A DNA stretch of 64,000 bases from Anatilimnocola aggregata (lineage in GTDB: Bacteria; Planctomycetota; Planctomycetia; Pirellulales; Pirellulaceae): assembly GCF_007747655.1 (NCBI RefSeq), contig NZ_CP036274.1, positions 7,130,001-7,194,000 of the forward strand, given 5' to 3'. The position numbers were made by a program, and so were the translations under genes. Shown in pieces: positions 18,995-32,000 of the stretch; the stretch's first letter is position 1, and each line of letters opens with the position of its first letter. Under the pieces are notes generated by a model. It was not told where the DNA came from, did no database searches, and saw nothing but the letters and a program-made list of their open reading frames with translations.

Positions 18995-19122
18995 CTGGCT
19001 GGCCTTGGTCGCGATGCAAGTCGCCGTCTGTGGGCCCGCAAGTGATGGAAAATTGGTAGATTGGTGCTAGTCGTCGCAGTTCGTGTCCGGCGAGCTTGGT
19101 TTTGCAGGTGCTGGGTTGAATC

Positions 19123-19193
19123 GCGGGTGTAGCTCAATGGTAGAGCAACAGCCTTCCAAGCTGATGACGAGGGTTCGATTCCCTTCACCCGCT
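19123..19193 (+). tRNA. tRNA-Gly (anticodon UCC)
   Basis: 71 bases. Acceptor GCGGGTG pairs with CACCCGC. The anticodon stem CAGC/GCTG encloses CTTCCAA with anticodon TCC. The T-arm AGGGTTCGATTCCCT is canonical and CCA is not encoded. It is the third member of the cluster. Confidence 0.96.
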
Positions 19194-19272
19194 TTGCTGC
19201 TATGCCTGGCCAAATGACATTGGCTGGTCGGCGGAGCAAGGCTGCTGAAGGTGTTTGGTCGGTTTGAAGTTG

Positions 19273-19345
<73 letters not shown>

Positions 19346-19429
19346 CTAGTGATATGGCCGTTTAGTCCATATCCTGATGGAAGCAATGTTTCAGGCATCG
19401 ATTCACAAGGTAACGTAGGTAAGAAAGCA

Positions 19430-20626
19430 ATGGCCAAGGAAACTTTTCAGCGGACTAAGCCGCACTGCAACGTCGGCACGATCGGCCACATCGACCATGG
19501 CAAGACCACGACAACGGCAGCCTTGGTGTCGGTTCAGGCTGCAAAGGGCCTTGCTACAATCAAGTCGTATGCGGATATCGCCAAGGGCGGTACCGTTCGC
19601 GATGCCACGAAGACGGTGACGATCGCCGTGTCGCACGTCGAATACGAGACCGAAAAGCGTCACTACGCTCACATCGACTGCCCCGGACACGCCGACTTTA
19701 TTAAGAACATGATCACCGGTGCCGCCCAGATGGACGGTGCGATCCTGGTCGTGTCGGCTGCTGACGGCCCGATGCCGCAGACTCGCGAACACGTGCTGTT
19801 GGCTCGTCAGGTAGACGTCCCTGCACTCGTTGTGTTCCTCAACAAGATCGACCTCGTCGACGATCCCGACCTGCTCGAGCTCGTTGAAATGGAAATTCGC
19901 GAACTGCTCACCAAGAACGGCTTCCCCGGCGACGACATTCCAATCGTCCGCGGTTGCGCCCTGCCCGCTTACCAGAATCCTTCGGATCCTGCTGCTCGTA
20001 AGTGCATCGAAGACCTGCTCGACGCAGTCGATAGCTACATTCCCCAACCAAAGCGCGAAGAAGACAAGCCATTCCTTATGGCTATCGAAGACGTCTTCTC
20101 GATCGAAGGTCGCGGTACTGTCGCCACCGGTCGTATTGAGCGCGGCGTAGTGAAGGTTGGCGACGAAGTCATGATCATCGGTCTCAGCAAAGAGCCGACC
20201 AAGACCACCGTCACTGGCGTCGAAATGTTCCGCAAGGAACTCGGCGAAGGTCGTGCAGGAGACAACGTCGGTTGCTTGCTCCGTGGCGTTCGTCGCGAAG
20301 ACATCGAGCGTGGCCAGGTTCTCGCCAAAGCCAACTCGATCACCCCGCACACCAAGTTCGAAGCAGAAGTGTACTGCTTGTCGAAGGAAGAAGGTGGTCG
20401 CCACACTCCGTTCTTCAGCGGTTATCGCCCGCAGTTTTACTTCCGCACCACCGACGTGACCGGTACTGCCGACCTCGTCGGTGCCGACATGTGCATGCCT
20501 GGCGACAACGTCAAGGTTGTGGTCACACTGCACAAGCCCATCGCCATGGATGACGGCGTGCGTTTTGCTATCCGCGAAGGTGGCAAGACCGTCGGTTCGG
20601 GCGTTGTGACCAAGGTTGTTGAGTAG
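19430..20626 (+). CDS. tuf: Translation elongation factor Tu
   Basis: 398 residues. EF-Tu delivers aminoacyl-tRNA to the ribosome as a ternary complex with GTP. The P-loop is GHIDHGKT, switch II is DCPGHAD and the guanine-specificity motif is NKID. The start ([20 protein letters not shown]) is the conserved EF-Tu N-terminus; the longer upstream frame runs through the tRNA gene and was rejected. Switch I is unusual: residues 53-65 read [13 protein letters not shown], where most bacteria have an EEKARGITI-type sequence, while the magnesium-ligand Thr (T64) is kept. There is also a short insertion near [13 protein letters not shown]. It is preceded by four tRNAs and followed by tRNA-Trp and secE. 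Confidence 0.99.
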   Translation: MAKETFQRTKPHCNVGTIGHIDHGKTTTTAALVSVQAAKGLATIKSYADIAKGGTVRDATKTVTIAVSHVEYETEKRHYAHIDCPGHADFIKNMITGAAQMDGAILVVSAADGPMPQTREHVLLARQVDVPALVVFLNKIDLVDDPDLLELVEMEIRELLTKNGFPGDDIPIVRGCALPAYQNPSDPAARKCIEDLLDAVDSYIPQPKREEDKPFLMAIEDVFSIEGRGTVATGRIERGVVKVGDEVMIIGLSKEPTKTTVTGVEMFRKELGEGRAGDNVGCLLRGVRREDIERGQVLAKANSITPHTKFEAEVYCLSKEEGGRHTPFFSGYRPQFYFRTTDVTGTADLVGADMCMPGDNVKVVVTLHKPIAMDDGVRFAIREGGKTVGSGVVTKVVE

Positions 20627-20738
20627 TCCAAGATAAATCTCAGCTGGCGGCCCTCGTTTGGGGTGTCGCCAGTGCTGGCAGATTTGTAGATTAATACAGG
20701 TGAGCCGCCGGTTTCTAGTAGATCCAGCGGCACCCATT

Positions 20739-20770
20739 GCCCGGGCCCTTTGCGGTCCGGGCGTTTGCTT
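20739..20770 (+). terminator. Terminator-like hairpin between tuf and tRNA-Trp
   Basis: A 9-bp GC-rich stem (20739-20747 with 20754-20762, one G-U pair) closes a 6-base loop and is followed by GTTTGCTT. It ends eight bases before tRNA-Trp. A second hairpin, CTGGCG/CGCCAG at 20644-20672, lies just after the tuf stop. Together they could reduce read-through from tuf or provide a processing site. The T-run is weak. Confidence 0.5.
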
Positions 20771-20843
20771 ACGGGTGTAGCTCAATTGGTAGAGCACCGG
20801 TCTCCAAAACCGGGGGTTGCGGGTTCGATTCCCTCCGCCCGTG
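20771..20843 (+). tRNA. tRNA-Trp (anticodon CCA)
   Basis: 73 bases, discriminator G as in other tRNA-Trp. Acceptor ACGGGTG pairs with CGCCCGT. The anticodon stem CCGGT/ACCGG encloses CTCCAAA, giving anticodon CCA. The T-loop GGTTCGATTCC is canonical. tRNA-Trp between tuf and secE is a widespread bacterial arrangement; rpmG, often beside it, is absent here. Confidence 0.96.
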
Positions 20844-21005
20844 CTGGCAGAAGGTTGGATTGCCGCAAGGCAATGTTGCCTCAGTAAAAGATGTTGCCTT
20901 AATAACTTGTTCAATTGGGGGACGGCGAGGATCGCCGGCTCCATGCTCGCTCAGCGATGCACTTCGGTGCCCTGCTGAAAGAGCAGCACCGCCGGGCAAG
21001 GGACC

Positions 21006-21452
21006 ATGTCAAAAGATAAAGCGGCGTCGAGTATGGGACTGAATTTGATTCTCAGCGAATTCCTGAGCACTGGGCTGTACAAGCGTAGCCAGGGTCGCCT
21101 CGCGCGCCAAATTACGTGCGTGGTGATCTGGGTAGTTGTCGCTTTTGGTGCCTGGCGATTGGCTGAAGCTGGCCTGCAGGGGCAGCAGAATGCTGTTCGC
21201 TACGGCATTGCTTCGGCAGTGCTGCTAGCTGGCCTCTGGATTGGCTATCGACTGGTAAACTATCCGCCATTCGCCGATTTTTTGATCGCCGTCGAAGCGG
21301 AAATGAACAAGGTCTCGTGGCCGACCTGGCGCGAGTTGTCGCGCAGCACCACGGTGGTGATTGTCTTGATTATCGGCCTGACGGCTGTCCTGTTTGCCCT
21401 CGATGCTGCCTGGCTGGGCATCTTGACGGCCCTTGGCGTTGCCAAGGGTTAG
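21006..21452 (+). CDS. secE: Preprotein translocase subunit SecE
   Basis: 148 residues. SecE clamps SecY in the Sec translocon of the inner membrane. The family signature is the amphipathic helix and start of the last membrane span, EMNKVSWPTWRELSRSTTVV (about residues 99-118). Two extra hydrophobic segments precede it (ITCVVIWVVVAFGAW and ASAVLLAGLWIGYRL), so the protein has three spans like E. coli SecE rather than one. AAGGGA lies just before the ATG. The leader between tRNA-Trp and the start holds small hairpins with GCAA and TTCG loops. nusG follows directly. Confidence 0.95.
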   Translation: MSKDKAASSMGLNLILSEFLSTGLYKRSQGRLARQITCVVIWVVVAFGAWRLAEAGLQGQQNAVRYGIASAVLLAGLWIGYRLVNYPPFADFLIAVEAEMNKVSWPTWRELSRSTTVVIVLIIGLTAVLFALDAAWLGILTALGVAKG

Positions 21453-21505
21453 GTTTGTTGTCCCGCATCGACGTTGGTTCTCGAGTACCGGTGAAGGCCC
21501 CGAAA

Positions 21506-22354
21506 ATGCATCCCGATAGTCCCGAAAATTCCGAGCCTGATGCTGGTCCTGCGACTTCCAGCGATGTGGTGCCGCCCGTCGAGCCAACTGCTGCCACGCC
21601 CGCACAGCCTCAGCCCGATGATGTCACGCTCTCGCCCGGTTCGCTCGCCGCCTCCAGCCAGGCTGGCGATCCTCCGCATCGCGCTACCGAAGAAGCGCAA
21701 TTGGATGCCACCGAGATTGACGAACCAGAAGTCGAAGCTGATGAGCCGGAAGCAGACGTTCCGGACCGCGAGCCGCTTGAGTTCATCGATGAATCGCGGC
21801 TCGACGACTCGCTGACGTTCGATTGGTACATCCTCAAAATCCAGGTCAATCGCGAAGACTCGATCAAGGACGCCCTCCTTCGCCGCATCAAGATGAATGG
21901 GGTGGAGCGGTACTTCAAAGACGTGGTCGTTCCCACCGAAGATGTGGCCGAGTTCACCAAGACCGGCAAGCGCAAGGTTGTCAAAAAGAAGCTCTATCCG
22001 GGCTACTTGCTGATTAACATGGCCGTCAACGATGAGTCGTGGTTCGCGATTCGTGAAACGGCCGGCATTGGCGACTTCACCGGCTCCGGCGGCAAGCCCA
22101 CGCCGATGTTGCCGCACGACGTTGAGACCATTCTGCGGAAGAGCAAGGTGCTCACCGACGAAGCGACTCCCGTCAAGTCGACCATTCCTTTCAAGAAGGC
22201 CGATCGTGTTCGGGTCAAGGAAGGGAACTTCCAAAACTTCGAGGGCGAGGTTGCCGCCGTCGATCAGGCCAACGGACGGGTCAAGGTTCTGGTGCTCATT
22301 TTTGGTCGCTCGACCGAGATCGAGTTCCAGCACTGGCAGATCGAACTCATTTAG
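21506..22354 (+). CDS. nusG: Transcription elongation/antitermination factor NusG with acidic N-terminal extension
   Basis: 282 residues from the ATG at 21506; an in-frame GTG at 21491 is an alternative start. The first about 104 residues are Pro, Ala, Glu and Asp rich and look disordered. The NGN domain follows (FDWYILKIQVNREDSIKDAL, then KKKLYPGYLLINM) and the KOW domain ends the protein (ADRVRVKEGNFQNFEGEVA, IEFQHWQIELI). NusG binds RNA polymerase and couples it to Rho or to the ribosome. Standard NusG is about 180 residues, so the extension is real and lineage-specific. It sits 53 bp after secE. Confidence 0.95.
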   Translation: MHPDSPENSEPDAGPATSSDVVPPVEPTAATPAQPQPDDVTLSPGSLAASSQAGDPPHRATEEAQLDATEIDEPEVEADEPEADVPDREPLEFIDESRLDDSLTFDWYILKIQVNREDSIKDALLRRIKMNGVERYFKDVVVPTEDVAEFTKTGKRKVVKKKLYPGYLLINMAVNDESWFAIRETAGIGDFTGSGGKPTPMLPHDVETILRKSKVLTDEATPVKSTIPFKKADRVRVKEGNFQNFEGEVAAVDQANGRVKVLVLIFGRSTEIEFQHWQIELI

Positions 22355-22445
22355 ACAAAGACAAGCCAGTCGCCGGTAATCGCCGCAGGCCGCGCGATTC
22401 CGCATTAAATCAAGTTTCCATTCGTTTTGTGAAGGCAGTAGTAGC

Positions 22446-22877
22446 ATGGCTAAGGTTAAGCAGGTTACGGGTCAGGCAAAGTTTCAAGTGACGGGTGGTC
22501 AGGCTACCCCGGCCCCGCCAGTTGGTACTTCGCTCGGTAAGTTCGGTATCAACCTCGGCCAATTCGTCTCGCAGTTCAATGAGCGAACTCGCGAATTCAT
22601 GGGGATTCCAATTCCCGTGGTCGTGACCGTTTATAACGATCGTTCGTTCGAATTCATCACCAAGAGCCCCCCCGCGTCAGCGTTGCTCAAAATGGCTGCT
22701 GGCTGTGCCAAGGGTGCAGGCGTGCCGAACAAAGACAAGGTCGGCAAGGTGACCAAGGCCCAAATCTTGGAAATCGTGAAAAAGAAAGAGGACGTCCTGA
22801 ACTCGATGGATCCCGAGCGTGCTGGCAGAATGATCGAAGGGACGGCTCGCAGCATGGGGATTGTTGTCGAAGGTTAA
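22446..22877 (+). CDS. rplK: 50S ribosomal protein L11
   Basis: 143 residues, the usual L11 length. It binds the GTPase-associated region of 23S rRNA. Conserved features are GQATPAPPVGTSLGKFGINL near the N-terminus, then FEFITKSPPASALLKMAAG and the C-terminal domain ending MIEGTARSMGIVVEG. GAAGG precedes the ATG. It begins the rplK-rplA-rplJ-rplL-rpoB-rpoC order that is conserved across bacteria. Confidence 0.98.
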   Translation: MAKVKQVTGQAKFQVTGGQATPAPPVGTSLGKFGINLGQFVSQFNERTREFMGIPIPVVVTVYNDRSFEFITKSPPASALLKMAAGCAKGAGVPNKDKVGKVTKAQILEIVKKKEDVLNSMDPERAGRMIEGTARSMGIVVEG

Positions 22878-22952
22878 TTCGAACCCCCTTGTCACCTAGC
22901 AGGCATCTCGCTAGGATACTCGATTCTCCGCATCCCGCACTATTCCCGCGAG

Positions 22953-22975
22953 GAGAGCCTGGGGCTCTCTGTTTT
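22953..22975 (+). promoter_or_regulatory. Short hairpin immediately upstream of rplA
   Basis: GAGAGCC (22953-22959) pairs perfectly with GGCTCTC (22963-22969) around a 3-base loop, followed by TGTTTT and the rplA ATG nine bases after the stem. The AGGAG that would be the Shine-Dalgarno site overlaps the left arm. It may control rplA translation or act as a weak attenuator. Confidence 0.45.
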
Positions 22976-22977
22976 CC

Positions 22978-23661
22978 ATGCCCAAGCAATCGAAGCGTTT
23001 TCGTGCCCTCCTCAAGGTCGCGCCGCCCACTAAGGACGTTATTTCCTTGGACAAGGCTGTCGAGCGCCTGAAGCAGTTTGGCAATACCAAGTTCGATCAA
23101 GCGATCGAAATCCACATGCGTTTGGGTGTTGATCCCAAGCAGGCCGACCAAATCGTGCGTGGTAGCGTGGTGCTGCCTCACGGCATTGGCAAGGCTCAGC
23201 GCGTTGCTGTGTTCGCCAAGGGCGAACTGGCTGCGGCAGCAACTGCTGCTGGTGCCGACTTTGTGGGCCAGGAAGAATTGGCTCAGAAGATCAAGGACGG
23301 CTGGACCGATTTCGATGTCTGCATCGCCGCTCCCGACATGATGGGTCTCGTTGGTCCGCTCGGTCGCGTGCTCGGCCCGCGTGGCTTGATGCCGTCGCCT
23401 CGCGCCGGCACCGTGACGCCCGATGTATCGCGCGTGGTCAAGGAATACAAAGCTGGTAAGGTCGAATTTCGCAACGACAACGGCGGCATTGTGCACGCAA
23501 TTGTTGGCAAGGCGAGCTTCGAAGCACCCAAGCTGAAAGAGAACATCGAGGCCTTCGTGCAGTACGTGTTGGGCCTGAAGCCAAACACGGTGAAGGGCAC
23601 TTACGTAAAGAGCGTGGCCCTTTGTGCCACGATGAGCCCGGCGGTTCGCATTGCAGTGTAG
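22978..23661 (+). CDS. rplA: 50S ribosomal protein L1
   Basis: 227 residues. L1 forms the mobile L1 stalk on 23S rRNA and often represses its own operon. Motifs include [20 protein letters not shown] and the RNA-binding segment [20 protein letters not shown], then [20 protein letters not shown]. The start [13 protein letters not shown] is the normal basic N-terminus. A short hairpin lies just before the ATG, where the ribosome-binding site should be. rplK precedes it by 100 bp. Confidence 0.98.
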   Translation: MPKQSKRFRALLKVAPPTKDVISLDKAVERLKQFGNTKFDQAIEIHMRLGVDPKQADQIVRGSVVLPHGIGKAQRVAVFAKGELAAAATAAGADFVGQEELAQKIKDGWTDFDVCIAAPDMMGLVGPLGRVLGPRGLMPSPRAGTVTPDVSRVVKEYKAGKVEFRNDNGGIVHAIVGKASFEAPKLKENIEAFVQYVLGLKPNTVKGTYVKSVALCATMSPAVRIAV

Positions 23662-23725
23662 TGATTGCTGTTTGCTGGCGTTTTGTTGGTCGGCAATTGG
23701 ATTTCATTGAGAATAGAAGTGCGGC

Positions 23726-24283
23726 ATGAGCAAGACACTAAAGCGTCTGATCACTGAAGAAATCAAGCAGCGGCTGCAGGGCGTGAACGACGCCGTGCTC
23801 GTCAACGTGATTGGCTTGGATTCTTCGAACACCTATAACCTGCGGCGCGAGCTGAAGAAGAAGGGCCTGTCGTTGATGGTGGTCAAGGCGAGCTTGGCTC
23901 GTCGCGCCACTGAAGGGACTTCGCTGGCGCCGGCATTCGAAGGTGGCGAGGGAAGCTTGGCAGTGGTCTATGGCGGCGAAGACTTCGTCTCGCTGGCCAA
24001 AGAGATGGCTGCAATCCACAAGAAGCCAGAGTTTGAAAAATGCCTGCCTCGCGGCGGCGTGATGGATGGCGAGAAGCTCTCGGCCGAAAAGATGAAGGAA
24101 GTGGCCAAGTGGCCCAATCGCGTGGGGCAAATCAGTTTGCTGCTCGGGCAGATTTTGTCGCCCGGAGCCAAGCTCCTCTCGCAAATCAATCAGCCCGGCG
24201 GTGCTCTGCTCAGCCAGGTCAAGAAGATTTCGGAAAAAGAGCAGGTTTCAGAAAAAGAGGGTGCCGAACCGGCTGCCAGCTAG
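23726..24283 (+). CDS. rplJ: 50S ribosomal protein L10
   Basis: 185 residues. L10 anchors the L7/L12 dimers to the ribosomal stalk. The N-terminal globular domain includes NTYNLRRELKKKGLSLMVVK and the C-terminal helix that binds L12 (LLSQINQPGGALLSQVKKIS). The tail has a short Glu/Lys-rich extension. Only 64 bp separate it from rplA, less than the long L10-binding leader found upstream of rplJ in some bacteria; a structured RNA lies instead between rplJ and rplL. Confidence 0.97.
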   Translation: MSKTLKRLITEEIKQRLQGVNDAVLVNVIGLDSSNTYNLRRELKKKGLSLMVVKASLARRATEGTSLAPAFEGGEGSLAVVYGGEDFVSLAKEMAAIHKKPEFEKCLPRGGVMDGEKLSAEKMKEVAKWPNRVGQISLLLGQILSPGAKLLSQINQPGGALLSQVKKISEKEQVSEKEGAEPAAS

Positions 24284-24362
24284 TTCGCTCCTATTTGTAT
24301 ATCTTGGGTGGCCCGCCGCGTGTGGCTGGGCGTTTACTAATTGGTGATTTTCAGCGGTAGTT

Positions 24363-24407
24363 GCGGTCGGTGCCGTCCAATCAAGGTATTGGGCACCAAC
24401 CGGCCGC
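24363..24407 (+). promoter_or_regulatory. Long structured RNA in the rplJ-rplL spacer
   Basis: Three stacked helices can form: GCGGTC/GGCCGC (24363-24368 with 24402-24407, one G-U), GGTGC/GCACC (24369-24373 with 24393-24397) and CCAAT/ATTGG (24377-24381 with 24388-24392), with a CAAGGT loop, a 3-base bulge and a 4-base bulge. It ends 23 bases before the rplL ATG and has no T-run, so translational control by L10/L12, or control of mRNA processing, is more likely than termination. The structure was folded by eye. Confidence 0.55.
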
Positions 24408-24430
24408 GGGTTCAGAAAGGGTTGTGTATC

Positions 24431-24817
24431 ATGGCTGACGTAGACATTTCGTCCTTGGGTGATCAAATCGCCAACCTGACGCTCAAGCAGGCCAAAGAGC
24501 TGAGCGATTACGTGAAGGATAAGTACGGTATCGAACCTGCTGCAGGCGGCGGCATGATGATGGCTGCACCAGCTGCTGATGCTGGCCCGGCCAAGGCTGC
24601 CGAGCAGACCGAGTTCGACGTCATCCTCACCGCTGCTGGCGACAAGAAGCTGGAAGTCGTGAAGGCCGTGAAGGCCATCACTGGCGCCTCGCTGATGGAC
24701 GCCAAGAAGTTGGTCGACGCTCCTCCAGCGAAGATCAAGGAAAAGGCCTCGAAGGAAGACGCTGCCAAGGTCAAGGCTGATCTCGAAGCTGCCGGTGCTA
24801 CTGTCGAATTGAAGTAG
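24431..24817 (+). CDS. rplL: 50S ribosomal protein L7/L12
   Basis: 128 residues. L7/L12 is the multicopy stalk protein that recruits EF-Tu, EF-G and other GTPases. It has the N-terminal dimerisation helices (LGDQIANLTLKQAKELSDYV), an Ala/Gly/Met hinge (AAGGGMMMAAPAADAG) and the C-terminal domain with EFDVILTAAGDKKLEVVKAV and ITGASLMDAKKLVDAPP. The ATG at 24431 with AAAGGGT upstream was preferred over an in-frame upstream start. A hairpin follows the stop. Confidence 0.98.
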   Translation: MADVDISSLGDQIANLTLKQAKELSDYVKDKYGIEPAAGGGMMMAAPAADAGPAKAAEQTEFDVILTAAGDKKLEVVKAVKAITGASLMDAKKLVDAPPAKIKEKASKEDAAKVKADLEAAGATVELK

Positions 24818-25227
24818 TTTTGGGTGGTAGATCGGCTGGCTGGAGTCGGTTCAGCTAGCTGTTCTTGGGTTTAACGGGGTTCCCTACTGGTCCCGTGATG
24901 GTTTTGCGCGTACGCTATGAAGAATGGCGGATGTTGTTTCCTAACTCTTGGCGCCGCAGGTGGTTTGTTGCTCTCGCGGCACAGGCAGGCAGAATTGATC
25001 GACACCCCGGACCCGTCCAGCGGTTTTTCGCTACTGGAATGGTGCGGGGTCGTCTCGCGCGCAGTCGGTGTTAACGGCGGCCCTTCACGTATTTCGTCAC
25101 CACTTGTTATGGCGGTGCTGAGCGGCTGTTAGCTGTTCGCATCGTCCGACCGGTTTCGCTGATAGCTCACGGATGACGCTCGGCGGTTGGCAGCAACTCT
25201 TTCTCCTGTTTGGAGTGTTTCCGGCTT
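24818..25227. other. 410-bp spacer between rplL and rpoB
   Basis: No frame here looks coding: the short plus-strand frames have no family features and poor codon use. The spacer holds the hairpin at 24835-24859 and the ribosome-binding site of rpoB (GGAG about 15 bases before the ATG). Many bacteria attenuate transcription or process mRNA between rplL and rpoB, so the length fits a regulatory leader. Confidence 0.5.
24835..24859 (+). terminator. Candidate attenuator hairpin after rplL
   Basis: GCTGGCTG (24835-24842) pairs with CAGCTAGC (24852-24859) through eight pairs including one G-U, with a 9-base loop. TGTTCTTGGGTTT follows as a weak T-rich tract. It begins 18 bases after the rplL stop. 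E. coli has a partial terminator in the equivalent position, so a partial terminator is plausible here. Confidence 0.45.
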
Positions 25228-28950
<3,723 letters not shown>

Positions 28951-29086
28951 CGCTGCACAAATCCAGGTGTCAGCGCACCGCAGTTTTTCGGTAGGAAGTT
29001 TCCAGTCCCGTTCACGTTGCACAAATTCGAAATCGCACAGATTCCACCGTGAGATCGCACGGTGATCCCTTTAGGAGTCAGACCCT

Positions 29087-32000
29087 ATGTCGTCCTCGTC
29101 CATTGGCGATACCAACTACGACCGCATTAATGACTACGCTTCGGTAAAGATTAGCCTGGCTCGGCCGCACGATATCCGCAGCTGGTCCTTTGGCGAAGTA
29201 AAGAAGCCCGAAACGATTAACTACCGCACGTACCGGCCAGAAAAAGACGGCCTGTTCTGCGAGCGCATCTTTGGCCCTGAAAAGGACTGGGAATGCGCTT
29301 GCGGTAAGTACCGCGGCATGAAGTACAAGGGCATGATCTGCGACCGCTGCGGTGTGAAAGTCACCCACAGCCGCGTCCGCCGTAAGCGGATGGGTCACAT
29401 CGAACTGGCCGCGCCAGTCGTGCACATCTGGTTCTTTAAGGCAATGCCGAGCCGGCTGGGCAACCTGCTGGATATGAAGACCAGCAGTCTCGAAAAGGTG
29501 ATCTACTTCCAAGATTACGTCGTGGTGAATCCCGGTACGACTGACCTCGAACGGGAACAACTACTGACAGAAGAAGAATACCGCGACGCGCGCGCTCAAT
29601 ATGGCGAAGGCTCGTTCGAAGCCGACATGGGTGCCGAAGCCGTCCGCAAACTGCTCGGCGGACTTGATCTGGTAAAGCTATCAGAAGAACTTCGTAAGAA
29701 TCTGTTCGAGACCAACTCGAAGCAGAAGAAGAAGGATCTGATCAACCGGCTGAAGATCGTCGAATCGATTCGCGACAGCGATAACCGTCCCGAGTGGATG
29801 GTTCTCGATGTTGTCCCGGTTATTCCTCCGGATCTGCGCCCGCTGGTGCTCCTCGATAGCGGCAACTTTGCGACGAGCGATCTCAACGATCTCTATCGCC
29901 GCATTATCAACCGCAATAATCGTCTGCGCAAGCTGGTCGACCTGAACGCGCCGGAAGTCATCATTCGCAACGAAAAGCGGATGTTGCAACAATCGGTCGA
30001 TGCCCTGTTCGACAACAACCGCTGCAAGCGCCCCGTGCTCGGTTCGAGCAATCGCCCGCTCAAGTCCCTCACGGACATGATCAAGGGTAAGCAGGGTCGT
30101 TTCCGCGAAAACCTGCTTGGTAAGCGCGTCGATTACTCGGCCCGTTCGGTGATCGTGGTCGGTCCTCGTTTGCGGCTGCACCAATGTGGTCTGCCGAAGA
30201 AGATCGCGCTCGAACTCTACCAGCCGTTCATCATTCGCAAGCTCAAGGAACTCGGTCACGCCGATACCATCAAGAGCGCGAAGAAGATGCTCGAACGGAA
30301 GGACGAAGAAGTTTGGGATATCCTCGAATCGGCCATTCAGAATCACCCTGTGATGCTGAATCGTGCTCCGACGTTGCACCGTATGGGTATCATGGCCTTC
30401 GAACCAGTGCTGGTCGAAGGGAACGCCATCCACCTGCATCCGCTGGTGTGCAAAGGCTTCAATGCGGACTTCGACGGCGATCAAATGGCCGTTCACTTGC
30501 CGCTGTCGATCGAAGCTCAGGTCGAGGCGCATACGCTGCTCCTTTCGCCGCATAACATTTTTGCTCCTTCGAACGGCCGCCCGATCATGAGCCCGTCGCA
30601 GGACATGGTTATGGGTTGCTACTACGTCACGGTAGAACTGCCAGGCTTGCTGGGCGAAGGAATGATCTTTTCTTCCGTCGCCGAAGCCGAAATGGCCTTC
30701 TCGATGGGCAAGATTCACTTGCACGCCCGCGTCAAAGTCCGCCTGCCACCATGGCAGAAGCTGAAGACCGAAGGCGAAGAGAAGCTTAAGGGTGGCGCGA
30801 TTATTCAAACCACCTACGGCCGCATGGTGTTTAACAACATCCTGCCAAAGGGGATGGACTTTTATAACAAGGCCATGAAGGGTAGCGATCTGGCCAGCTG
30901 CATCAGCGACTGCTACCAGGCGCTCGGCCGCAAACCGACGATTCAGCTGCTCGACGACATGATGCAACTCGGCTTCCGCGAAGCGATGCGGAGCGGTCTG
31001 TCGTTCGCGACGGACGATCTCGTGACGCCCGACTCGAAGGTGACCCACATCTCGGACGCCGAGAAGAAGGTGATGCGGTTCAAGAAGCTGTACGAACGTG
31101 GCGTCATCACCGAGAAAGAACGATACAACCAGGTGCTCGATACCTGGACGCACGCCCGCGAAGCGATCACCAGTGAAATGCGTGAAGCGATGCGTACCGA
31201 CGACCGCGGTGGTCACGGTTACGTGAACCCGGTGTACTTGATGGCGGACTCGGGTGCCCGAGGTGGTATCGAACAGATTCGCCAGCTCGCTGGTATGCGT
31301 GGTCTGATGGCCAAGCCGACCGGCGAAATCATCGAAACGCCGATCAAGTCGAACTTCCGCGAAGGTTTGACGGTGCTCGAATACTTCAGCTCGACGCACG
31401 GTGCCCGTAAGGGTCTGGCCGATACGGCTTTGAAGACGGCTGACTCGGGTTACCTCACCCGTAAGCTGGCCGACGTAGCTCAGAACGTGGTTGTAACGAC
31501 CTTCGATTGCGGTACGACCCAAGGTATCACCAAGGGAACGATTTATCGCGGTGAAAAGGTGGAAGTCAAGCTGTCCGCGGCCATCCACGGCCGCGTCAGC
31601 CGCCAAAGTATCGTGAATCCGATCACGGACGAAAGTATCGTGAAGGAAAACGAGCTGATTACTCCCGAGATTGCCAAACGCATCGAAGACATGGGTCTCG
31701 AGAAGATCCAAGTCCGCAGCTCGATGACCTGCGAAGCGCCGCTCGGTGTGTGCCGCCTGTGCTACGGCATGGATTTGGCAACCGGTTCGATGGTCGAAGA
31801 AGGCATGGCCGTCGGCATCATCGCCGCTCAGAGCATCGGCGAACCCGGTACTCAGCTGACCATGCGTACGTTCCACATCGGTGGTACGCACACCGGTCAG
31901 GTCGAAGAGCACGAAACCAAGTCCAAGCGCGACGGTATCGTCAAACTGACCCGCATTCGTTCGGCCAAGAACGAAGATGGCCAGGACGTGGTGCTGACGC

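Noticed and set aside
20627-20770. Possible rpmG (L33) between tuf and tRNA-Trp
   Set aside because: This is a common position for rpmG, but no frame here has the L33 pattern or a proper start.
19403-20944. 513-codon minus-strand frame across tuf and tRNA-Trp
   Set aside because: It runs antisense through tuf and a tRNA gene, so it is a codon-bias shadow.
24865-25132. Small frames in the rplL-rpoB spacer
   Set aside because: Composition is not protein-like, they overlap each other in different frames, and no ribosome-binding site or homology pattern is visible.
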